Shown in pieces: positions 35,011-46,799 of a stretch of DNA of 64,000 nt. Every line of letters begins with the position of its first letter. The stretch's first letter is position 1. The DNA is from Deroplatys truncata (taxonomy: Eukaryota; Arthropoda; Insecta; Mantodea; Mantidae): contig CM060978.1 of the NCBI GenBank assembly GCA_030765065.1, forward strand, positions 61,248,421 through 61,312,420. Direction: 5' to 3'. Below the pieces are notes generated by a model, which was not told where the DNA came from, ran no database searches, and was given only the letters and a program-made list of their open reading frames with translations. The position numbers and the translations under genes were made by a program.

Positions 35011-35940
35011 CACCGATAATGGAGTTAAATCAGCAAACAGCTGGTTGCGAGCACAGGACCCGACCTGGTACAACACTGGCTTGGAAATATTTGTGTCACG
35101 TCCCCAAAAATGCTTGAAAAAACATGTTGACTATACAATATAAGTAAAATTAATTCAACATGATCAATTGTGTGTAATGTTTTTTATAAAATAGAAAAGC
35201 TTACTTATTTACGACTCGTAATTATAAAATATGCAAATTAGGTTACTACGTTTAGGTAGAGAAGTCGTGTGTTGGATATATGATTTTTACACAAGATTCT
35301 GAAGTACCCGTGTTGTTTTCTTTCTCATAATTACGGTCCATTCATTATTTATCTCTATTTTGAGTTTAAAATTCATGCAACCGGACCACAACCGCTTAGC
35401 GCGTTTATTCTTCTTTCTCCTTCCGCTACAGCAAAAAAGCATACTAAATATTTTAGTGCTGAAAACGTTAGAACCTTACAGTGGAAGCATCATTAAGGGT
35501 TACAAATCTTACAACAATAAGGTTACACCTCCCGTTTTACGTTCGCTCATTAATATTATTTTACGGCTTCATTTTTTAAGTGCACCATTTTTCTTTTTGC
35601 AGTTGAAGGATGTTAGATCTCCATTAATTTTCTCCCAACGCCTTTCACACTTAACCAGACATCGTTTTGCTTGAATAAATTCAGAAATGCTCTGCAGATG
35701 TTTTAATTCTAAGATAAATATAAACGGAACTCTTATAAATCATTTCTAATGTTCAAGAACTGTCATTTTAAGCACATAAAAATAATTCTTTGTTGATAGG
35801 TATATAAATTCGATAACTTTAAAGTGTATTTACGCTTCATTAAAAAGTTGCAACATTTTGTTACATGATTGTCACGTGGGTTACATATTAAACTTCGAAG
35901 TAAAAAAACGTAGCGTATTACCATAAATTTCAATAGTGTT
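35011..35940. other. No gene or recognised repeat
   Basis: A plus-strand frame of 104 codons at 35360-35674 has no recognisable motif and a composition explained by AT-rich DNA. I do not call it a gene. Confidence 0.45.
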
Positions 35941-35941
35941 T

Positions 35942-37322
35942 CTACTTTCTCTACTACGTATAGTAAGTTGAGGCAGTATTTTTAACACTTAAATAATTTC
36001 AGTCAAATTATAATATGTAAATTCAACAACAGCCCGCCTTGAAACAATATCTATATGTAATAACGTCTAAAATGTATGTAACAGTCATTGCATATGCTTA
36101 TATTCTTGCAAACATGTTCAATAATGTGATGTGAAGGCATTACGTAATTCAATAATGTAGGAGCTGTGAGAATAATGAGTTAAAAGTTGCTAACAATAAG
36201 GTAACCTTGAGGCAGTAGTGAGTTTGAGAGTTTAAATGTTACTTGTGACTGTTGTAAGCAATAATGTGATTTTAGTGACAGTTTATAAAATAGCCAATCA
36301 ACAACCAGAGGGGATTTTATTTAAATGAAGGTATTCTATTGGAGTATGATTAGCCAATCAGAGACATGCAATACAGAAAATTACAAGTTTAGACGGTTGA
36401 AATCTATTCAGTTGCCTGCAGACAGTGGTTGTAACCGGATGCTTGTGCGTCCTCGAGAGATTTAATACGTATTTGTGTGAAACGAAAAATAGTATACTTG
36501 TTAAAAAGTGCAAGTATTAAGTAAAAGAATCTCGCAGCTCTCGATTTTAGTGAAGTGCTATTTAATTTGTGTCAAGGATTAATAAAAAGGAGTGAATTAA
36601 GCTCAAAAAGTCTGCGTAAGCCTACATTCCTGTCGCATCACGCACTGCTAAGACATCCATGTATCTAACAATAATACTGACGCAGCCGAGGCACACATAA
36701 ATATTAAATATTTAAAGAAACAGTTTAATTACAAAGTTAATAATTTTTTAAACTTGACGCAAAGGTCACCTGAAAATACATTTTTTGGGGTGAAGGCTAC
36801 CGGAAACTGTTTACTATACTTGCGGTTGCAACTACTACAAGTTCGGTTTCCTAACAGTTGAACAATAATGCAACTCAATCAATACAAACTACTTCAAATT
36901 GGCGTCCATACGTGGAACTAAATAAATAAACAACTCCAACAAATATAATCTTCAAATTAGCGCCAGAACGTGGGGCATAATAACGTAAACAAATAAACAT
37001 TCTTCAAAGTAGGGGAAATATTGCATTCCGCCCAAAAATTTGATACAAAGATTTCACCAGAAATATACTTCAGGGCCCCTGAATCAAATAAAGTTTATGT
37101 CTGTGGCTATGTACGGCATAACTAAAGAAAATTCGGATAAATACCAAACTTGGATTTAGGTTCAGTATCTTCCAAAAAATGCGACACGAAGATTTTCGAG
37201 AAAATCCCCCACCTCAAACTATACTTTATATAGAAAATATTTGAAATGTTTTATTTTCTAAAAAATGGATGTAACGATTTTGATTAAAATACCATATATT
37301 AAAAATGTTTACATGAAAAATG

Positions 37323-37362
<40 letters not shown>

Positions 37363-37835
37363 CTTGAATTTTCTAGGAATAGCCTGTGTAGTCTTCTTCA
37401 TTCGGAAGGAATTTTGTATAATCTTGTATAACTTGTGAACGTTAAGCGATAAATGAAATGTACTAGACAAAAAAATGTAGATCAGTTTAAAACACATAAT
37501 TTACTTAAAATAAGTTTTTTGTGAAATAAGCCGTTTCTGAAATATTTGTTATTAAAGGTTCGAATTGCTCAATATTTGTCATTAAACTTCCACTGATGTT
37601 TAGGTGTTTCTCGCGGTTGCATGGAAACAGTATGGAATTTTGAGGCGAGCATATGAAGTCCAGTGCTTAAACATTTGACTATCGCTATTACCTTTGAATT
37701 TACAACATAATGTGTAATGTAGATATTTTTGCAAAGGTTTATTTGGATTAAACAAGGTAGATTAAAAAATAACCTTTAGTAAGAATAGTTTGTATAACGC
37801 TAATAAAGACAGAGAGTAGAGAAAGTCATGTGAAT
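35942..37835 (+). repeat. F1 copy, forward, split by LTR-A
   Basis: It starts CTACTTTCTCTACTACGTATAGTAAGT and continues after the LTR as AGTAGGGGAAATATTGCATT. It ends GTCATGTGAATGTATCCGATC. A (TA)n run lies near 37321-37361. No gene is visible from 37836 to 38220. Confidence 0.82.
35969..37006 (+). mobile_element. LTR-A solo LTR, copy 5, 1038 bases
   Basis: It runs from TGAGGCAGTATTTTTAACAC to AACATTCTTCA with AAGT at 35965-35968 and 37007-37010. Removing it rebuilds the F1 tract TATAGTAAGTAGGGG, which defines the LTR ends. CCAAT blocks lie near 36294 and 36354, an AATAAAA signal near 36580, and GACGCAGCCGAGGC near 36672. The 3' end is extended by repeated units holding GGCGTCCATACGTGGAAC and AGCGCCAGAACGTGGGGC. 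Confidence 0.93.
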
Positions 37836-38221
37836 GTATCCGATCAGGTGTTTTCTTGCGTAATGTTTCCACATTAATATAACCAATACCAGTTAACACT
37901 CAGTCCTTATCATGCCTCTCTAAGAGTAGCTTCAAACAAATCCCAAGAAACTAACATGAACCAATGAGTGATATTGTACTTGATAATGAGCTTAATAACT
38001 GTAATTCAACTTGAATAACTGTGAAGTGTATGCATAAGGCTGATGGCAGTGAAGCTAAGATATTTTATCTGTACAAACTTTACTCAGTCTAAACTGAGTA
38101 GAAGCAACACTTGAGATAAATTTAAATTGAGTTTTATATATGGACGCTCTTTAACTACTATGGTTCTTAATGTCCCATTCTATATTGGGCGTGAAAGACC
38201 AGTAATTTTGCACAGAGGCCT

Positions 38222-38398
38222 CTTTATCGGGCTTGAGGTTCTTTTACGTGCCGTAAATCTACGACACGGGACCACCGTTCTACTTCCATGCTAAGGATTT
38301 TTACGCCCGAAAAAATCCATCGCCCTCCGCCGGGTTTGAACCCGAGACCTTGGGAAGTAGAGCCTAGCACGGTACCACTAGTCCACGGAGGGTGTAAT
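38222..38398 (-). mobile_element. tRNA-derived SINE, minus strand
   Basis: On the minus strand the head reads GGACTAGTGGTACCGTGC (A box), then TCGGGTTCAAACCCGG (B box) near 38333. The body contains GTCGTAGATTTACGGCACGT. Confidence 0.78.
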
Positions 38399-38529
38399 AA
38401 TAACTTTAATAGGAATGATAAAAGTAACACTTTAAATGATTGAGCATTTTGCTTGTAATAAAGTAACAAAGAAGCGACGCGCCCGCGTCAACAGACCACT
38501 ACCGTGGTAAGGCCTTGGCCGTCAACTAA

Positions 38530-39030
38530 CCTACATGCATTGAATTGAATTGGATTGTGAAGTGCAGGGGATTCGGCACCGACCCAGGAATTGAGGATAT
38601 TGTAGCGACGCCCCCGGGAGGTTTGAAGTGAAGGGCAGCCGGAACCAGGAGTAACGGCACAGTAATGACAAGGTCATTAATGCCTACAGTTTCCAGATAT
38701 ATACACCCGGCAGTCGGACAGGCAGACCGGTGACCCCGCATCACACAGAATCCAAAGCTGCTCCCCAAGGGTCGGTCATACCCCGCAACCAGACAAAGAC
38801 CGAGGGACGGATGAAGTACACAGACAGCATTCTTTTTCCCTGTCATGCTGCACCAAAGCACCACCGCCTACACTTCCAAACCTCAAACGGGGCGAAAGAT
38901 GAATGAAATAATTAATGGAACAAAATGGAGGGACAGGAAATTCGTGGGATGAAAGAAACTATTCAGCAATCGCCTGACGATCCGGGAAACCCCCGAAAAA
39001 ACACATGGCTCAGAGTGGGCGGTACTGAAC
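38530..39030 (-). mobile_element. tRNA-derived SINE, SINE1 family, head lost
   Basis: The stretch AAATGGAGGGACAGGAAATTCG, GATCCGGGAAACCCCCGAAA, and the upstream GC-rich body align with copies at 58055-58505 and 62680-63160. Confidence 0.65.
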
Positions 39031-39254
39031 ACGTGTGCTATTTGACGGAAGCTTATTGGCGAGCTCACTTAACAAACTTATTGCTATGGCGCAAACAGCA
39101 CTCGTGTGAAACGGAGGAGGTGTCAGAAATAACCTTTATTAATCAGTTCTACTGTGATTCGTGTAAACAAGTATAGAGGGCTAGCCCAATGCGATATGAT
39201 TAGCACTTGACTTTGTAGAGGGAGGAGTGGTTGAAAAAGGAGTTACCTGTAGTG

Positions 39255-39420
39255 CTACGAGTGAAATGGCTCCAGGGTAATGTGTGAGGCTCGCATTCGG
39301 GAAGTCCCGAGTTCGATTCTCGTGACCGCCCACTATGACCTTAGGGTTTTCGTGATTATTCCTGGTTGCTAAGAAACAACTGGGGAGGTTTCGCATCTAT
39401 CACCTCCTTCCTTCTCAAGT
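39255..39420 (+). mobile_element. tRNA-derived SINE, SINE4 family
   Basis: The head includes TGTGAGGCTCGCATTCGGGA and the B box CGAGTTCGATTCTCG near 39308. It shares the body with 30885-31095. Confidence 0.75.
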
Positions 39421-40585
39421 TTCAGGTGTGCTTCTAGGTTTTGTGGAGTATGGCGGTGCCGGACAGATGACGCGAGGCTTGCTCAAAGGAAAGATCATTC
39501 CCCATGGACACTAGAGAGCTGCTTGGTTGAACGGATTGTTCATCGCCCTCTCTGACCAGCCCCAGGAGTGAGACGGGTCTTCGAGCGCGTCTCTGCGGTC
39601 TACTGTGATTCTTTCACTTCATCCCTTCCTCCTGGAGGTGGTAGCCAGAACAGATCTCCAGTAGGTGACAGGAGTCTTCCTCCGTTGTATACCCTACACC
39701 TGTAGCGCTGAAATGCACAGCTATCATATATATAGAAAACATGTTTCTGAAGTAGCATAGAAATAATGCATGAAATTATTGCCATCATCGAATAACTACC
39801 CTAAAAGGAGATATTTGGATACCCCTGCGCCCGGAAACACAAAAGCCAGGAGCTTCAGCCAGCGCCACCACATCGTCGACAATTCTTTATTATTGTTTTA
39901 CTCTCAAGAATAGTATACAATATACAGATACGAGCAAACAAATAATATAATTCACACATATTGTGCATAAAAATAGTTTATTTGCAACAAATGTTGCTAT
40001 GACAGACAAAACAATACAATACTTTTCATCCTGTAACACTAGATTTTTTATCTGAGAAAACAAACATACGAGCATAAAACACAATCCTTTACAGTGCAAG
40101 AGTGAAATGCAATGCACCTTTCTAGTGTATCAAAGGAAATGACAGGTAATTTTAAAATAACATCGCGTCTATACGTCAGAGCACTGAATAGAAATAACAA
40201 TACAGAAAAAGGAAGGTAACAAAATAAATAAATAAATACCCCTTTGAATTCAGAGTATCTTATGTCTTTTTCCAGACTATATGTACGTATACATCACAAT
40301 TTTTATCCTTTGATGACAGTTGGAAAAATGTTTACTGTTCAAATAATACTTTTAAAATCAGTCAAGTAATGCATAGTGTAGAATTCTAAATTACCAGTTG
40401 ATTCAACATTGAGATTCCCTCAAACAAGTCACATGATACCTTTTTACGGATCAGCGTAGCAGAAATTCGGTCAAAAGGTTTAAAAAATGAAAATGTTAAT
40501 TTTTAGTGTCCAAAAAATACTTTAAATTACATACCATGTATTCGCTCACAAAGCCCTTTAAAGCTCTAACACGTGATTATTAAGT
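39420..40585. other. Unassigned DNA
   Basis: The first 180 bases are GC-richer. The remainder is AT-rich. I see no supported gene. A minus-strand frame at 39890-40117 is hydrophobic but has no recognisable motif. Confidence 0.4.
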
Positions 40586-40587
40586 GC

Positions 40588-41412
40588 TGAAGAATGTTTA
40601 ATTTTGTTGTATTGTTATTTGCCCCACGCTTTGGGAGCCAATTTGAAGCAGGTTTGTTGCTGCTATATATGGAAAGTCAGTTTGAAGAAGATGTATTATA
40701 CTTCGACTGTTGGGGAGCGGAACTTTGTAATTTGACTGTTTCTTTAAATATTATATATTTTATGTTTGCCTCGGCTGCGTCAGTATTATTGTTAGAGACA
40801 TGGATTTCTTTGCAAGACGTGGTGCGGCTGAAGAATGTAGGCTTACACATATTATAATTTTTAATTCACTCCTTTTTATTAATTCTTGACACGATTTAAA
40901 TAACACTTCACTGATATAGAGAGCTGTAAGATTCTTTTAATAAATACTTGCACTTTTTAAACACGTAAACTATTTTCGTCTCACACTGAATACATATTAA
41001 ATTTCTCGAGGACGTGTCTCGCGTCCGGTTAGTAACCTGTCTACAAGCAACTGAACTCTGAATTTGTAAATGTTGCTATATTTCAGTTTCTGATTGGCTA
41101 ATCCTAGTCCAATAGAATACCTTCATTTAACTAAAGCGTTTTTTCTGGTTGTTAAATGGCCATTTTATAAACTGTCACTTAAATTACATTATTGCTTCCA
41201 AGAATCATAAGTAGCATTTAAACTTTCTAATTCATTATTGCCTCAAGGTTCCTGATTGTTACCTCATTGTTAGCAACTTTTAAAATATTATTCTCACAGC
41301 TCCTACATTATTACATTACGAAATACATTCACATAACATTATTTAACATGTACATAATAATATAAATACTAATACAATGACCGATACATGTATTTATATA
41401 TTATAATATATA
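40588..41412 (-). mobile_element. LTR-A solo LTR, copy 6, truncated
   Basis: It starts TGAAGAATGTTTAATTTTG, the reversed LTR-A 3' end. It holds a GCCCCACG...GGGAGCCAATTTGAA unit and GCCTCGGCTGCGTCAG near 40769. It stops near 41412 in TATAATATATAAATCG, before the expected TGCCTCA, where duplicated SINE sequence begins. Confidence 0.8.
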
Positions 41413-41430
41413 AATCGAACCGATTCATCG

Positions 41431-41926
41431 AACCGATACGGGAAGGCGATGTGGCCAGCATCACGCATCCCCCAGCCGGAATTCTGACTCACGAGGTCAG
41501 GACCGCTACCTATCGCAGCGTTTCACTTTTCTCACGATGCTGAATGGGCACCATTCCTATAACCGGGACCTAAATCCGCACCCCAGGAGGTGGCATCGAA
41601 CCCGGCGCATTCCGTGGCCGGGAACCAGAAGCACCGCCTTCCAGATCACGACGCACGACAGTATTTAAATAATATACTAGTATTTTTATTCTTTCCAAAA
41701 TTACGACTTACGCATCCTGTGTAGAACATGATTAATTAAAATAAGATATAATTTTTCCCCAAAATATTAAGAATGTTAATTGTGGCAGATCAGTATGTGA
41801 CAACATTTTGAAAAGATGTAGATAAAAAGTGCAAGATTTAGAAACTTCACCTACGGGCACCCTTAAGGGCAATGGATACAGGCAGTGAAACTGGAGGGTT
41901 CATATTTATGAGTACATAATAAAAAA
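41431..41926 (+). repeat. Segmental duplicate, copy 1 (derived)
   Basis: It matches 43081-43597 along its length, from AACCGATACGGGAAGGCGATG to GAGTACATAATAAAAAA, with scattered substitutions and small indels. It carries only the right part of a SINE2 together with that SINE's right-hand target duplication and flank. Confidence 0.88.
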
Positions 41927-41928
41927 TC

Positions 41929-42907
41929 TTATGTGTTACACTCACATGACTTTCTCTACTCTTCTACAAACTATTTTTACAAACTCTTATTCTCTATCTA
42001 TTTCATATTAATCGAGATAAACATTTGCAGAAACGATCTTTTGACATGCAAAGAAAATTACATTTTACACATAGCGACCAGTTCTAAAAATATTTGACTT
42101 CTCTTAAGGAGTACTATGTTCCCCTTGTTTTGTAATTGCAAGGGCAATATATGCCTTTAAGCATAGACGTATCTCTTAATAGCTGGTTGCTAGGTGCAGC
42201 ACCATTCTCTTTGCTACAGATTAATACTCTTTGCATATACAAAAAATTGAATAAGGAATTTCCATTTGAGAAAATAAGTATTGAAATATTTGAGGGAATA
42301 ACAAGCAATATTTCGAAAATGGTTCACTCAACAAAAAAAATGTATATGACATAAATTGTACATTTTAACGCGATCTACATTTTTTGTGCAGTAAAATTTT
42401 GTCTATCTCTTATGGTTTACCAGTTATGCAAAAGTCTTTCACAATGAATAATACTTTTTGAGACATTTCCAGAAAATTCGAGATAAACATTTCATTTGCC
42501 ATAAAAGTATCTTAAACATATATTTTAATCAAATTCGTTAGAGCCATTTTTGAGAAAATTAAAATTTTCGAAAAATGTTCCATGTAAAGGTAATCTGGAG
42601 TGGGGGATTTGAAAACCTTCGTATCGCATCTCTGGAAGATACTGAACCTAAATACCAAGTTTGGTGTTTATCTGACTGTTCGTTTCTGAGTTATGCTGTT
42701 CAAAGACACACAGACATACAGACAGACAGACACACACACACACAGACACTCAGTCACATGTACACATAGACACACATACGAACATGTTTCCAAAAATGCT
42801 TTATTTGGATTCAGGGAGTCTCTAAACATGTGAAATCTCGGTATCGAATTTTTGGGTGGAATACAATACTTCCCCTACTTACTATACGTAGTGGAGAAAG
42901 TAAAAAT
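41929..42907 (-). repeat. F1 copy, reverse, near full length
   Basis: It runs from TCTTATGTGTTACACTCACA to TACTATACGTAGTGGAGAAAGTA. A (CA)/(CAGA)n tract lies at about 42710-42750, in the F1 core position. It is bounded on the left by the duplicate copy ending in an A run. Confidence 0.88.
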
Positions 42908-42986
42908 TATATTTTAAGATTTAATGTTATTCTGAGACAACCAGAGTAGTAAATAAAACAGATTTTGCACATTAGTATTTAAATAA

Positions 42987-43320
42987 ATCCTGTGGCGCTA
43001 TAGCCCGCGAAGAGCCTGGCCCTGCCTACCCGAATGACAGCCTCACGGCCACGTACGAACGACAAAAGCGACGATCACCCAACCGATACGGGGAGGCGAT
43101 GCGGCCAGCATCACGCATCCCCCAGCCAGAATTTTGACTCGCGAGGTCAGGACCGCTACCTATCGCAGCTCCTCACTTTTCTCACGATGCTGAATGGGCA
43201 CCATTCGTATAACCGGGACCTTAATCCGCACCCAGGCGGGTGACATCGAACCCGGGCGCATTCCGTGGCCGGGAACCAGAAGCACCGCCTTCCAGACTAA
43301 CAGCGCCACGGCGCAGGACG
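42987..43320 (-). mobile_element. tRNA-derived SINE, SINE2 family, full length
   Basis: On the minus strand the head begins GCGCCGTGGCGCTGTTAGTC and has the B box CCCGGGTTCGATGTCACCCG near 43243. A 12-base target duplication, GTATTTAAATAA, lies at 42975-42986 and 43321-43332. A truncated copy is at 41431-41660 and a diverged one at 48750-49020. Confidence 0.9.
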
Positions 43321-43597
43321 GTATTTAAATAATATACTAGTATGTTTATTCTTTCCAAAATTACGACTTATGCATGATTAATTAAATAAGATGTAATTTT
43401 TCCCCAAAATATTAAGAATATCTACACGAAATTTAAAGCACGCTTATAAGAGTGGCAGATCAGTATATGACAAAATTTTGAAAACATGTAGATAACAACT
43501 GCAAGATTTGGAAACTTCGCCTACTGGCACCCTTAAGGGCAATGAATACAGGTAGTGAAACTGGAGGGTTCATATTTATGAGTACATAATAAAAAAA
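43081..43597 (+). repeat. Segmental duplicate, copy 2 (likely source)
   Basis: This copy includes the SINE2 in its native setting with both target duplications, so it is probably the source of the copy at 41431-41926. Confidence 0.85.
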
Positions 43598-43599
43598 TT

Positions 43600-44980
43600 G
43601 GCTTTTATGAGCGATTTTGGTGAATCACTCCCTTCCCTTCTGCTCACTCTCTGTTTCAAGGACAGGCTTGAGTTAGAGAGCAGCTTTATTGTGCATCATA
43701 GAAGCATAGCGTAACGGTCCTAAACTGAGATCCGAACCAGCGACGAGGCAGTTGAGTAACATTTGTTGGGGATCGGCAGCACTAGAACGCTGATGATAGC
43801 AGTAGTTAGCGCCGAGGCGATAACAAATATAAGATGTACCGAAGTGGATTTAGAAGAGCAGCTGAAAGTACACATGGACGCTACCAGCCTACACCAAAAT
43901 CGTTTTATATTGAAGGTCTAGGTCTGGCATCAAGACCTACAGGTATGTGTGCTTGGCTAGCTCTTATCCTAAACTACCCCACCTGTGTAGGACTCGAACC
44001 TAAACCATTCGAGTCGCTTTTCGAAGTTTATATACATAAAAATTGCTAGTGAAACCCTCTGCAGAATACAGAAAACAGCAAGTGACTCTTGGAATTTACA
44101 CATATAGTTGGTTTTACATGTTTACAGACCATTTCCAACATGGAATTAACTGAAGAAGGGTTGCGCGGGGTTCTTGAGCTCCCCCACCACAACAATTTGG
44201 CACAACAATGTTTACTCTGCTCAGCTTGCATCCCCCGTACTGCCCGGCCCGTCATTTACAAAGTGTCCTGCGCTGATAGCCTACGTGAGGCGATTTGAAA
44301 CGGTGTAAAAAAAATCGCTGCCTCCACCAGGTGATGTATAGCGAGCCCACATTGGCAGCCCTGACGGACAGTGATGGATGTGGCAGGCAGGTATTATGGT
44401 AATATGCATACCGCCACGCAATGAATAGAGCAACCCTTAATGAATGCAAATGTGTAGCAAGGGGGAGGCAAAATTAAATTCTTGTGTTGATGATGTTCAC
44501 AAGTGATTGATTGTTGGTAGAAATAAAAATCCCTCAGCCAACTAAATTAAAAGAAACTTCGTTACAACTTCTTATTTCTAAAAGAGGGGGAGCAGCATAA
44601 GCTTTTTAACTTTCAGCCAAGTTCAATATTTTGAGTCTAGATTAATAGTGCGATGCAAAAGTCGTCATATTCAGGAAGCCAAGCTTGGCCCGATGATTAA
44701 TGATGTCATTTACCAGGTACTAACCTTGAAGTTAAATTTTTTGAGCCTGAGCAACCCTTAGGTGGGCGTTCAATACCTTACCTCCATGGTGCAATAAGTA
44801 AATGTCTGCCTAACAAATCTGAGATCGAATGTCGGCTGAAATGTCCTTTATCCCGAGAAAACAATGTTACTTACTAGAACTACTATAATACTGATTATTT
44901 CATATATCCACTCTGGACGGCCGAGGTATTATGGGAAACCATTAAAAAGATCTGAAAATATATTCAAACTAAAAGAATTC
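43600..44980. other. Unassigned, with two faint tRNA-like heads
   Basis: On the minus strand near 43985-44020, TTTAGGTTCGAGTCCTACAC resembles a B box. On the plus strand near 44790-44845, CCATGGTGCAATAAGTAAAT and GAGATCGAATGTCGG resemble A and B boxes. No gene is supported. Confidence 0.35.
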
Positions 44981-44984
44981 TGAT

Positions 44985-46170
44985 GTGATGCACACTCATC
45001 ACTTCCTCTACTCTTGTAGAAACTATTTTTACAAACGCTTATTCTCCATCTACTTCAAGTTAATCGAGATAAATATTTGCTGAAACTATCATATTGCATA
45101 CTTTCTTGTAGATGCAAGGGGAATGTGGTAGGCTTTAAACGATAGTCAAATCTTTTAAGAGCTGGTTGCTATGTGGTGCATTTCATTCTGTTTGCATGTC
45201 CAGGACATAAAAACGAATAACTTATTCCCATTTGAGAAGAAGTATGTGTTGGAAAATTAAAAAAAAATCTAATATGTTACACTCACATGACTTTCTCTAC
45301 TCTTATACAAACTATTTTTACAAACTCTTATTCTCCATCTATTTCATATTAATCGATATAAACATTTGCAGAAACGATCTTTTGACAAGCAAAGAGAATT
45401 ATATTTTACACATAGCAACCAGTTCTAAAAATATTTGACTATCGCTTAAGGCGTACTATGTTCCCATTGTTTTGTAATTGCAAGGGCAATATAGAAATAC
45501 ATGAGCCTTTAAGCATCGACATATATCTTAATAGCTGGTTGCTAGGTGCAGTATCATTCTCTTTGCCACAGATTAATGCTCTTTGCATAAGACAGACAAA
45601 AAAAAAGGAATAAAGAATTCCCATTTGAAAAAATAAGTATTGAAAAATATAAGGGAATACTCGAAAACGGTTCACTCAACAAAAACAATGTATATGACAT
45701 AAATTGTGTATTTTAACGCGATCTACATTCTTTGTGTAGTAAAATTTTGTCTATCTCTTATGGTTTACCAGTTATGCAAACGTCGTTCACAATGAAGAAT
45801 ACTTTTGGACACATTCCCAGAAAATTCGAGATATACATTTCATTTGTCATGAAAATATCTTAAACATATAATATTTTAATAAAAATCGTTAGAGCCATTT
45901 TTGAGAAAATTAAAATTTTCGAAAAATGTTCCATGTACAGGGTAATTTGGGATGGGGGATTTTCTTGAAAACCTTCGTGTCGCATCTCTGGAAGATACTG
46001 AACCTAAATACCAGGTTTGGTGTTTATCCGACTTTTCGTTTCTGAGTTACGCTGTTCACAGACAGACACACAGACACGCACACGGACATGTTTCCAAAAA
46101 TGCTTTTTTTTGGATTCAAGGGGTCTCAAAACATATATTTCCCCTACTTACTATACGTAGTGGAGAAAGT
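44985..46170 (-). repeat. Two joined F1 copies, reverse
   Basis: A partial copy (44985-45245) ends in AAAATTAAAAAAAAATC and is followed directly by a near-complete copy from TCTAATATGTTACACTCACA to CTATACGTAGTGGAGAAAGT. The second lacks the region between GGGTCTCAAAACATATATTT and CCCCTACTTAC. Confidence 0.8.
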
Positions 46171-46390
46171 AATAACAAGGAATATCTTGGAAATGGTTCA
46201 CTGGACAAAAAGAAGGGATATGACATAAATTGTATGCTTTAGCGAGATCTACTACACTTTTTGGTAGTAAAATTTTGTCTATCTATATCGGTTTGCCAGT
46301 TATACGAAAGTCATTCAGAATGAAGGGGACGTTTGGAGACATTCCTAGAAAATTCAAGATATAAGTTTCATTCGCTATAAAAGTATCCTA

Positions 46391-46425
<35 letters not shown>

Positions 46426-46765
46426 CAAAATCGTTAGACATTTATTAGAAAATCAAAATCTTGGGAAAATGTTCCATTATAGGATAGTCTGGGATGGAGA
46501 ATTTTCTTGAAAATATTCATGTCGTATCCTTGGAAGATACTAAACTTAAACACCAAGTTTGGTATTTATTCGACTTTTTATTTTTGAGTTATGTTGTTCA
46601 CAAACGGACAAACACATACTCACACACACGGAATTATTTCCCAAAATGCTTTATTTGGATTCAGGGCATCTGAAAACATGCATTTCCGGAGAAATCCCGG
46701 TATCGAATTTTTGGGCAGAATACAATACTTTCCCTACTTATGTATGTAGCAGAAAAAGTAAAAAT
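46170..46765 (-). repeat. F1 copy, reverse, 3'-tail lost
   Basis: It carries F1 landmarks from GAATATCTTGGAAATGGTTCA to CCTACTTATGTATGTAGCAG. An (AT)n run lies near 46395-46421. Confidence 0.75.
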
Positions 46766-46799
46766 ATTTTGGATAGTTAATAGGCCTTCGTTTTGCCGT

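Noticed and set aside
38526-39176. Frames of 80-110 codons on both strands
   Set aside because: They lie in a SINE1 body, which recurs at 58055-58505 and 62680-63160 with different frames and stops.
45952-46242. Recurrent frame ending in 'SLEDTEPKYQVWCLSD', seen at several F1 copies
   Set aside because: It recurs only because the DNA repeat recurs. Neighbouring copies have shifts and stops in it, and it has no start or domain common to all copies. A relict coding segment cannot be excluded, but nothing supports it.
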